From positions 124,001 to 188,000 of the forward strand of contig JADKIH010000002.1 in NCBI GenBank assembly GCA_016721305.1: 64,000 nt of DNA, read 5' to 3'. The position numbers and the translations under genes were made by a program. The notes beneath the pieces are model-generated. The model had not been told where the DNA came from. It saw only the letters and a program-made list of their open reading frames with translations, and did not search any database. Origin of the DNA: Bacteroidota bacterium. GTDB lineage: Bacteria; Bacteroidota; Bacteroidia; AKYH767-A; 2013-40CM-41-45. Shown here one piece after another: positions 57,801-64,000 of this stretch. Each line of letters starts with the position of its first letter. Within the stretch, counting starts at the first letter, position 1.

Positions 57801-58300
57801 GCTTCTCGTTTTACAAAATGGAATTTTCCATTGTTATGGGTGGAGTCGGCATCATCGCACTCTCCGGCATCGTTGTACGAAACGGAATTTTGCTGGTTGA
57901 ATTTACCGACCTCCTTATTGCCAAAGGCGTCCCAACCTTTGATGCAATTGTCGAAGCCGGTAAAACACGTATGACACCGGTTATTCTCACAGCTTCTGCA
58001 ACCATGCTTGGATTAATACCTCTTGCAGTAGGACTAAACATCGCCTTCGCGACACTGTTTACTCATCTGCAGCCTAACATATACTTTGGCGGTGATAATA
58101 CAGCCTTCTGGGGACCTTTATCATGGACAATGATTTTCGGGCTGGGATTTGCTACCTTTCTAACCTTAATCATGGTACCTGTTATGTATCTTCTCAGTGT
58201 ACGTGCTAAGAATTTCTTCCGTCGTAAATTCAAACACAAACCGATTGACGAAGGAGTTACACCTAAAAAAGTAGAAGATTTGATCGAAGTAGAAATTTAA
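54890..58300 (+). CDS. RND efflux pump, hydrophobe/amphiphile family (AcrB-like)
   Basis: Intact 1136-residue inner-membrane pump. N-terminal VIKNKVAAWVLTLILAIYGV helix and AIYPGTSP-type porter start, two large periplasmic loops, and two sets of six helices. The proton-relay Asp pair is visible in GIVVDDAIVVIENTHRL (TM4), and LSGIVVRNGILLVEF marks TM10. It exports amphiphilic compounds using proton motive force. Longer than AcrB (1049), mainly in the central membrane/loop segment near residues 500-560. Confidence 0.94.
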   Translation: MQDKHPEFKPSSWVIKNKVAAWVLTLILAIYGVNSYIALPKESFPDITLPNIYISVIYPGTSPKDMENLIVRPIEKECKSIAGVKKIKSNSLQDYCNVVVEFNSDVNTDIAKEKVKDAVDKAKRDLPKDLKNDPEIMDINFSDLPVMQINISGDYDLNRLKKYADDAKEKLESMKEIKKVEIIGALEREIQINVDMMKMQAAGLSMGDIARAVQTENLTIPGGSVRMEGTRRSLSVTGEFKNVDELNNIIIKSINGSPVYLKEIASVVDSYKEQESFARLNKKNVITLNIIKRKGENLIEASDKIQALVADMHKTIWPKDLTVTTTGDQSEQTRMTLHDLINTIIIGFVLVLLVLMFFMGATNAFFVALSVPLSMCLAFMVMPSLGFSLNMIVLFSFLLALGIVVDDAIVVIENTHRLFANGKRSIVEAAKMAAGEVFLPVLSGTLTTLAPFFPLLFWKGVIGKFMFFLPVTLIVTLTASLLVAYLINPVFAVTFMKPHKYDAHYENKSVKPSLIILGICIVLGYFINVGVGNFAVLALLLWLLNHYWLRKKLKNFQEKIWPAFQNKYRYILVWCLNRPATLLLSVIGLFIFSFIMIGVRNGGVSFFPKADPNFVYVYTSLPVGTDQNYTDSITKIVEDRVYKALDWPNNDLVKSVISNVTIGVTDPQDEDQGAYPNKSKVSVAFVEFGKRHGKSTADYLDKIRESVKGIPGAEITVAQEQGGPPVGKPVNIEISGDKYEDLVTVSRALKRNLDSLKIEGVEELRSDLQDKKPQIVFDIDRERANREGISTYSIGNEIFMGVLGTDISKYRDANDDYNIVIKYQDEQRYNIDKLRNLKILYRDMAMGGLIRSVPLSAFADVKYSDTYGVIKRKNQKRVVTVSSNVLTGYNENVIVHEVQHALNSFVAPEGVTIKMTGAQEEQAETQAFLGWAGLMAILLMLLILIIQFNSVSKMLIILAEIVFSLIGVFLGFSFYKMEFSIVMGGVGIIALSGIVVRNGILLVEFTDLLIAKGVPTFDAIVEAGKTRMTPVILTASATMLGLIPLAVGLNIAFATLFTHLQPNIYFGGDNTAFWGPLSWTMIFGLGFATFLTLIMVPVMYLLSVRAKNFFRRKFKHKPIDEGVTPKKVEDLIEVEI

Positions 58301-58304
58301 ACTT

Positions 58305-59408
58305 ATGATATCCGGAAAACGTATTCAGAAAATTGTTTTCATCGCCTTTGCTATTTGCTCGGTCTTCATTTCATGCTCCAATCAGAAAAATGAAATGAAG
58401 CCCGAACGGCGAGATTTAATACAAGCTGTTTACGCCTCCGGAAAACTTTATCCAATAAATCACTACGTCGTTTTTGCAAAATTTCCCGGCTATGTGAAAT
58501 CCATCAATGTGAAAGCAGGTCAACATATTCAGTACGGCGACCTGCTTTTAACTATTAGAAACGAAATCAGTGATCTGAATACTGATAACGCCAAAAATCA
58601 ACTTCAACTAGCCCAAGAAAATGCCTCCGAAAACGGAGCATTGCTTACCTCTCTCCGACAAGATGTTGCCTCTGCGGAAAGCAAATACCGTCTCGACAGT
58701 ATCAATGCTGTTCGTTCATCTGAATTAATGAAACAGAATGCAACGAGCAAACAAGCCTACGATCAGGCAATGACACAATTTGATATCAGTCGTCAGAATA
58801 TGATCAAGGCTCGGGAGAACTACAACTCAAACAAGCTACGACTGAAAATCAATTACAAAATGCCAAGAATTTACTGCAGGCACAGATTTCTAACCAACGC
58901 GACTATGCTATTCTTTCTGTCCTCGACGGAAAGTGTATGATGTTACTCAAGTATCGGTGATCTGGTGAATCCTCAAACAGCCTTAATGGAGATTGGTGAC
59001 TCATCTAAGTTTGAAACAGAATTATCGGTCGACGAAACCGACGTTGGCTTAATCACTCCCGGACAAAATATTTCCTATACGATAGACGCTTTCCCTGATG
59101 CGGTTTTTCATGGAAAGGTTAATGAAATTTTTCCGCACATCAATTCCTCCAGCAAAACTTCCCGAATCAAAGCAACTTTTGAGTCAGACGGCTCAAAAGC
59201 ATTTTTCTCAGGCATGTCGGTTGAAGCTAATATAGTTATTGCCGAAAAGAAAAATGTTTTAGCGGTAAAACGGGAATTCGTCACCAAAGACAAAACAGTT
59301 TTAATCAAAGGCCAGGAGAGCCCAGTTAAAGTTAATCTGGGTGCTGAAGATTTGGAATACGTGGAAATACTTTCGGGCATTAAGGAAGAAGATGTTCTAA
59401 CAAAATGA
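58305..59408 (+). CDS. HlyD/MFP periplasmic adaptor, second copy (three single-base gaps, 58845-58957)
   Basis: About 368 residues when repaired. Lipobox ending at C24 (VFISC), barrel-sandwich KFPGYVKSINVKAGQHIQYGDLL, long helical hairpin (LQLAQENAS...SKQAYDQAMTQ), then TALMEIGDSSKFETELSVDETDVGLI and VKVNLGAEDLEYVEILSGI. The middle fits only if one base is added at each of three spots (58845-58848, 58930-58932, 58956-58957), giving NYKNAKN-like QNAKNLLQAQISNQRDYAIL and GKVYDVTQVSGDLVNPQ. Three losses sum to three, so the frame returns. It begins 4 bases after the RND gene and overlaps the permease by 4. Confidence 0.83.
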
Positions 59409-60676
59409 AAAAAACTCAAGGGCGCGATCCGATTTTGAAAATTGCAGCCACTCACCTTCTTGCCAAAAAAAGGCAAACCTTGGTGGCTACTCTCGGAGTC
59501 ATGTTCGGAATTATGGTTTTCATTTTACAGGCCGGACTGATTACCGGTTTCCAAAATGTGTTTATCGAACAAACGATCAATACAACGGCGAACATTCACA
59601 TCTACAACGAGCCGAATAATAATCGCCCTTCCATCCTTTCCAAAGATAGTGTCTACCAAAATAAATGGGTCGTTGTAAGAAATCAAAAACCAAAAGACGA
59701 GTTAAATAAAATTCGCAATGCCTGGCAGATTGTCGACTTGCTCGAGAAAGATCCGGAAGTTGCCGGCGTATCCCCTTTTCTTGGAACACAAGCAATTTTA
59801 AGAGCCGGCATTACTCAGTATGCCGGTCGTTTAGCCGGAGTCGACATTGAAAAGGAAAACCTGCTTTTCAAAGTAAACGATTATATGATCGAAGGCGAAA
59901 GCAGTCGATTAAAAACGATCAACAACGGAATTATTTTGGGCAGCGGTTTGGCATTGAAGCTTGGCGTGAAAATGAACGACAATATCTCGGTTATTACCCC
60001 CAACGGGAATTCACTCGAGATGAAAGTCATCGGAATCAACAAAACAGGACTTACGGAAGTAGACAAAGCCCGGGCATACATCAGCATCCGTAATGCTCAG
60101 AAACTACTTGGCACCGACAACTCATATATTACTGACATCAATATTAAATTGAAGAATATTGATCGCGCTATCCCTCTCGCCGAGTTGTATACGAAAAAGT
60201 TTGGGTACACTGCCGATGACTGGAAGAAGGCGAATGCAAATATTTTCGGAGTGTTTAAGATTCAGAATATGGTCACTTACCTGATAATCTTCTCCATCCT
60301 TCTTGTTTCAGGTTTTGGCATCTTCAATATTCTAATGATGATCATTTACGAAAAAATGCCCGACATCGCTATTCTTAAAGCGATCGGCTATAAGGACAGA
60401 GATATTCGCAAACTCTTTTTAACAGAGTCTATCGTAATCGGTGTTATTGGCGGGATCTCCGGACTCGTGATGGGATTTTTGCTCACCAAAATCCTTGGCC
60501 GCATTCCCGTCGATGTACAGGGATTCACTTCTTTCAAGTACCTTCCGTTCAATTCATCACCCTACTTCTACATCTTCGCACTCTTCTTTGCCTTGGTGGC
60601 TACCTCGCTTGCCGGATATTTTCCGGCGCAGAAAGCAGCAAAAGTAGATCCCATAGATATTATCCGCAGTAAATAA
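59405..60676 (+). CDS. FtsX-type ABC permease, MacB/DevC-like
   Basis: Intact 423 residues. N-terminal helix (TLVATLGVMFGIMVFILQAGLI), a periplasmic MacB core domain, and three C-terminal helices (MVTYLIIFSILLVSGFGIFNIL, ESIVIGVIGGISGLVMGFLL, YFYIFALFFALVATSLAGYFP), ending DPIDIIRSK as in this family. No ATPase domain, so it relies on the next gene. ATG overlaps the adaptor stop (ATGA), indicating translational coupling. Confidence 0.9.
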   Translation: MKKTQGRDPILKIAATHLLAKKRQTLVATLGVMFGIMVFILQAGLITGFQNVFIEQTINTTANIHIYNEPNNNRPSILSKDSVYQNKWVVVRNQKPKDELNKIRNAWQIVDLLEKDPEVAGVSPFLGTQAILRAGITQYAGRLAGVDIEKENLLFKVNDYMIEGESSRLKTINNGIILGSGLALKLGVKMNDNISVITPNGNSLEMKVIGINKTGLTEVDKARAYISIRNAQKLLGTDNSYITDINIKLKNIDRAIPLAELYTKKFGYTADDWKKANANIFGVFKIQNMVTYLIIFSILLVSGFGIFNILMMIIYEKMPDIAILKAIGYKDRDIRKLFLTESIVIGVIGGISGLVMGFLLTKILGRIPVDVQGFTSFKYLPFNSSPYFYIFALFFALVATSLAGYFPAQKAAKVDPIDIIRSK

Positions 60677-60680
60677 CATT

Positions 60681-61363
60681 ATGGAAACGACATCATTTTA
60701 CAAACTCGGAAACTAAGTAAATTCTACCACGATCCCGTAGAATTTCAAGCGCTGAAGAACATCGATCTTGATATTCGTTACGGCGAGTTTGTTTCAATCG
60801 TCGGTGCATCCGGGAGTGGCAAGTCAACCCTCCTCTATGTTCTTAGTACGCTAGATACCGATTACAAGGGAAGTATTATCTTTGATCAGCAAGATTTGAG
60901 CACATTGAGTAAAAACGATCAGGCTGAAATTAGGAATGAAAAAATAGGGTTCGTATTTCAATTTCATTACCTGCTGCCCGAATTTACCGTTTTGGAAAAT
61001 GTGTCTTTACCTGCTATGAAACTTGGCAAAAAGTCAATTGAAGAAATCCATGAAGACGCGATGTCGAGACTAAAACTTTTAGGCATGGAAGATCAGGCTT
61101 TGAAGAAGGCAAACAAGCTTTCCGGCGGGCAACAACAACGCGCTGCCATTGCCAGAGCTCTCATCAATATGCCAAAGATTATATTCGGAGACGAACCAAC
61201 CGGAAATTTAGATTCAAAAAACTCTCACAATGTTTTTGATATCTTTAAAGACCTGAAAAAAGAATTTAATCAAACCATTTGCATTGTGACACACGACATG
61301 CATCTTGCCGATCAAACGGACCGGACCATCACACTCAGCGATGGCGAATTAGTTAAAAGCTAA
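60681..61363 (+). CDS. ABC transporter ATPase, LolD/MacB/DevA-like (frame broken near 60688)
   Basis: About 227 residues when repaired. Walker A GASGSGKST, Q-loop FQFHYLLPEFTV, signature LSGGQQQRAAIARAL, Walker B IIFGDEPTGNLDS, and H-loop VTHDMH. The ATG at 60681 gives METT... in a wrong frame; adding one base near 60688 yields METDIILQTRKLSKFYHDP, a natural N-terminus. Energises the adjacent FtsX-type permease. 4 bases after the permease; 2 bases before mqnA. Confidence 0.9.
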
Positions 61364-61365
61364 AT

Positions 61366-62130
61366 ATGAATAGCAAATTAAAGATCTCTATAGTATCCTA
61401 CCTCAACAGTAAGCCCTTTATTTACGGACTGAGAGAAAGCGGCTTCGACAAAAAAGCAGACGTGCAGCTCGACATACCATCGGTTTGCGCCGAGAAACTG
61501 ATTTCCGGTCAAGCTGATATTGGCCTGGTACCTGTGGCTATACTTGCACGACTGAGCAATTACCATATCATAAGTGATTATTGCATCGGCGCCGACGACG
61601 AAGTCAGCTCGGTACTCTTGCTAAGCGAAGTCCCTCTCGAAAAAATCGACAAAGTTCTTCTCGATTATCAATCACGCACGTCGGTAAATCTTGCCCGTGT
61701 ATTGGCGAGAGAGTTCTGGAAAATTTCACCACAGTGGGAAGACACTTCTTCCGATTACGAGAAAAAAATAAACGGAACAACAGCCGGCGTCGTTATCGGC
61801 GATCGCGCATTGCTTTTGAGAAAAAAGTACCCGTACGTTTATGACTTGTCAGCTGAATGGAAAAAAATGACCGGCCTCCCCTTCGTATTTGCATGTTGGG
61901 TGGCAATTTCAGATCCGGGAAAAGAATTTATCAGTGAATTTAATCAAGCTTTAAAATCAGGGCTGAGTATGATTGACAAAGTTTCCGAGCTGGAGAAAAA
62001 CGATCTCTTCAGTGCAGACGAAATCTACGAATATCTTACCCGTTACATCGACTTCAATTTGGACGATAAAAAGAAAAGCACTTTCGCTCTTCCTCAAATA
62101 CATAAAATCAAATCCTTAAATGATTCCTAA
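61366..62130 (+). CDS. mqnA: Chorismate dehydratase MqnA (futalosine menaquinone pathway)
   Basis: Intact 254 residues of the MqnA/MqnD family: KISIVSYLNSKPFIYGL, PSVCAEKLISGQADIGLVPVA, GADDEVSSVLLLS, LDYQSRTSVNLARVLAREFW, GVVIGDRAL and LPFVFACWVAI. MqnA makes 3-enolpyruvylbenzoate from chorismate, the first step of the futalosine route to menaquinone. Assignment as MqnA rather than MqnD rests on the SYLNSKP opening. Although next to exporter genes, it is most likely metabolic and only co-transcribed with them. Confidence 0.88.
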   Translation: MNSKLKISIVSYLNSKPFIYGLRESGFDKKADVQLDIPSVCAEKLISGQADIGLVPVAILARLSNYHIISDYCIGADDEVSSVLLLSEVPLEKIDKVLLDYQSRTSVNLARVLAREFWKISPQWEDTSSDYEKKINGTTAGVVIGDRALLLRKKYPYVYDLSAEWKKMTGLPFVFACWVAISDPGKEFISEFNQALKSGLSMIDKVSELEKNDLFSADEIYEYLTRYIDFNLDDKKKSTFALPQIHKIKSLNDS

Positions 62131-62131
62131 A

Positions 62132-62167
62132 AAAGAGGGCTGACTCAAAATCGAGTCAGCCCTCTTT
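62132..62167. terminator. Bidirectional terminator between mqnA and the M43 protease
   Basis: Perfect 15-bp stem AAAGAGGGCTGACTC (62132-62146) / GAGTCAGCCCTCTTT (62153-62167) with a six-base loop and A/T-rich flanks on both sides; serves both convergent genes. Confidence 0.92.
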
Positions 62168-62179
62168 ATTTAAAAATTC

Positions 62180-63466
62180 TTATCGTGCAATTGTAAACTT
62201 TACTGTTTTGCTTACTTCATTGTTATACAAAGTCACGAAGTAAATTCCGTTAGCTTCGTTAGACAAATCCAATTGCTCTACTCTGCCGCTAGGATTCTCT
62301 ACTGAAGTTTCAGAAACAACGCGACCAACAACATCTGTTACACGAAGATTCAGCTTAGGAAATTTTTGCTGAAGAGTAAACATATCGATGTTCACGATTC
62401 CGTCTGTTGGATTTGGATAAACAGAGAACGCCAGATTATTAACCTCGTTTACTCCATTTGGACTTTCGCAACGTGTAGAATGCAACAATGTATTGTACAT
62501 TGTATTTACTGCTGTATACATACGTGCGGCTTGATTAACAGTAAACATGTTCAAGCAATCGTCGTCACTGTAATCCATATAGTTATTAAACATGATACCG
62601 CTTGCAGTTGAATTACATGCATCATTGGCAGGATAGTTCAGACAACCGTAAGTCATATCAGCCTGATTGGGAGTATCAGCAACGTAGTCTGTTCCTGAGC
62701 ATGAACCACCATCGTCACCCCAAATGTGATACAATCGGAAACAGTGACCAATTTCGTGAGCAGCGGTACGGCCCAGATTATACGGAGCAGAAACCGTTCC
62801 TACTCTACCAAAAGAGTTGTATTGAATAACTACGCCATAAGTGTTTGTATGTGTTGCTGCAGGAAACTCGGCGTAACCAAGGATTCCTCCTGACATATTA
62901 CAAACCCAGATATTAAAGTAGTTATTTACATCCCACGCATCTAATCCGCCGGTACTTGTATGCTTCACGTTATCATTCTGAGTGAATGCCGTTGTTGTAG
63001 TTTGCACACGTTCAATACCTGTGGTCAAATTGCCATTGGGATCTGTATTGGCAAGACAAAATTGAAATTGAGTAGAAGAGGCTAAAGCTTGAAAGCCGGA
63101 ACCGATATTAACTGTATCAGCATTTAACTTAGCGTAATCTTCGTTCAGAACATCAATTTGAGACTGGATCTGAGCATTTGAGATGTTTTGTCCTGTTGTT
63201 CTATATACAACGTGAACAACAACAGGAATTGTATAAACAACACTCGGACTACTTGTTCTTGATGCTGCTTGCTGATCCATTATATTCTGGAGACGTGCCT
63301 CATCAGAAGCCATTTGTTGTTCCAAGCCAGGATTCTGCAGCTTCATTGCATCCAGGTGACTCATCGTACCACACTTCTCCGGGCGAGTCGCAGTGCCTGA
63401 AGTTTGCGCCTTCACTAATACCGAACAGCTCGTAAAAACAGCTATCAGGAGTAACAGTCTTTTCAT
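62180..63466 (-). CDS. Secreted M43 (pappalysin-like) metalloprotease with T9SS sorting domain
   Basis: 428 residues: signal peptide MKRLLLLIAVFTSCSVLVKA, propeptide-like region (20-75), then an M43 catalytic domain with YTIPVVVHVVYRT, the zinc motif H237-E-I-G-H241...H247, and the Met-turn NNYMDYSDDDCLNMFT. The last about 75 residues (FSVYPNPTDGIVNIDMF ... GIYFVTLYNN...VKFTIAR) are a type A T9SS C-terminal sorting domain. Residue 244 is Arg where HExxHxxGxxH has Gly. It should be secreted and cell-surface attached or released. A -7 box lies at 63487-63494. Confidence 0.93.
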   Translation of the reverse strand: MKRLLLLIAVFTSCSVLVKAQTSGTATRPEKCGTMSHLDAMKLQNPGLEQQMASDEARLQNIMDQQAASRTSSPSVVYTIPVVVHVVYRTTGQNISNAQIQSQIDVLNEDYAKLNADTVNIGSGFQALASSTQFQFCLANTDPNGNLTTGIERVQTTTTAFTQNDNVKHTSTGGLDAWDVNNYFNIWVCNMSGGILGYAEFPAATHTNTYGVVIQYNSFGRVGTVSAPYNLGRTAAHEIGHCFRLYHIWGDDGGSCSGTDYVADTPNQADMTYGCLNYPANDACNSTASGIMFNNYMDYSDDDCLNMFTVNQAARMYTAVNTMYNTLLHSTRCESPNGVNEVNNLAFSVYPNPTDGIVNIDMFTLQQKFPKLNLRVTDVVGRVVSETSVENPSGRVEQLDLSNEANGIYFVTLYNNEVSKTVKFTIAR

Positions 63467-63486
63467 CTTTGTTTAGGATTTAAGGG

Positions 63487-63494
63487 CAAAAATA
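63487..63494 (-). promoter_or_regulatory. Candidate -7 box (TATTTTTG) for the M43 protease
   Basis: Minus-strand TATTTTTG, an exact TAnnTTTG match ending 20 bases upstream of the ATG; no TTG at the expected -33 spacing. Confidence 0.5.
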
Positions 63495-63558
63495 CAACTA
63501 TTTCGATCTTTAGTATGAAGAATGAGCAATAATTACAAAATGATGATAAGTGCTATAA

Positions 63559-64000
63559 TCATCTTAACTCCAATCGGTTGTAAAAATCCAATTTAGCTAC
63601 CTCTTCAACTCTTCCATTTTCCATTTTTTCCAAAGAAAAACGATGAATTGATTGCCGAATAAGCCGTAAGGTCGGAAAACCAACTGCGGCCGTCATTTTT
63701 CGAACTTGCCTGTTCTTACCTTCAATTAACGACAAACTGAGCCAGGAAGTAGGAATTTGTTTCCGGAATCTTACCGGTGGATTGCGTTCAGGCAAAAAAT
63801 CCGGCTCCGAAATAGCTACTGCCTTTGCCGGCAATGTTCTATACATTTTCCCGTCAATCTTAATGGTCATCCCGGCCTCAAGCTCTTTTAAGGCTTTATC
63901 ATTTATCTCTCCTTCCACCTGGATGAGGGTATGTTCGTGGATGAGAATTGGCAGGATTTAGCAGCTGAAAATTGACACGCTTATCATTTGTCAGAAGAAG
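63559..64000 (-). CDS. Pseudouridine synthase, RluE/RsuA family (partial at right edge, frame broken at 63927-63929)
   Basis: C-terminal about 147 residues; the N-terminus lies beyond the window. From the edge: LLLTNDKRVNFQLLNPANSH, then after the break LIQVEGEINDKALKELEAG, and the conserved C-terminal WLSLSLIEGKNRQVRKMTAAVGFPTLRLIR motif of RsuA/RluB/E/F enzymes. Removing one base from the G3 run at 63927-63929 gives SHPRTYLIQVEGE, matching the family. The catalytic Asp motif is not in the window. RluE (23S rRNA) is the best guess by length and style. Confidence 0.85.

Noticed and set aside
1..64000. CRISPR arrays, insertion sequences or prophage
   Set aside because: No regularly spaced repeats, transposase or phage structural genes are visible anywhere in the window.

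Overview
The window is a chromosomal segment of a Bacteroidota bacterium. The evidence is a PorX-type response regulator fused to a PglZ/alkaline-phosphatase-like domain, a secreted metalloprotease with a type IX secretion (T9SS) sorting tail, DUF1573 and DUF3467 proteins, a NamZ-type (DUF1343) muramidase, and promoters of the TTG-N19/20-TAnnTTTG type. Genus cannot be fixed from sequence alone. I see no phage, insertion sequence, integrase or CRISPR array; the window reads as core chromosome plus metabolic and export modules.

Layout. 0-5 kb: start of lpxD, an HD-domain phosphohydrolase, porX, and three tandem DUF1573 proteins. 5-15.4 kb: aminotransferase, NamZ-like muramidase, LolC/E-like permease, cystathionine beta-synthase-like enzyme, BtuF-like binding protein, patatin fused to an outer-membrane barrel, glutathione peroxidase, a membrane protein, and a tandem pair of unknown small genes. 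15.4-29.6 kb (minus strand): the transcription/translation block tRNA-Thr/Tyr/Gly/Thr - tuf - tRNA-Trp - secE - nusG - rplKAJL - rpoBC - DUF3467. 29.6-40.8 kb: gapA, lipA, an outer-membrane protein, OsmC-like protein, a tiny lipoprotein, ung, a POTRA/barrel protein, an MFS permease, a LutA-like Fe-S protein, a glycosyltransferase and purB. 40.9-51.4 kb: a complete [NiFe]-hydrogenase island, with hypABFCDE on the minus strand diverging from the small subunit, large subunit, cytochrome b and maturation protease on the plus strand. 51.6-62.1 kb: a TetR regulator followed by TolC, adaptor and RND pump, then a second adaptor, an FtsX-type permease and an ATPase, ending with mqnA. 62.2-64 kb: the T9SS-sorted M43 protease and an incomplete pseudouridine synthase.

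How the genes work together. The hydrogenase small subunit carries all six cysteines of the oxygen-tolerant proximal cluster, at the same spacing as the Ralstonia membrane-bound enzyme. With its Tat signal and cytochrome b it should feed electrons from H2 into the quinone pool, which mqnA (futalosine route) points to as menaquinone. The export island pairs two differently energised pumps with one outer-membrane channel under a probable TetR switch. PorX and the protease CTD mark the two ends of T9SS biology (regulation and cargo).

Caution on sequence quality. About twenty genes, including tuf, rplA, rplJ, ung, hypA, hypD and hypF, have reading frames broken by single-base indels, mostly in short homopolymers, or by isolated stop codons. 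Because essential genes are hit, I read most of these as sequencing or assembly errors. I annotate such genes across their full span and give the break point.
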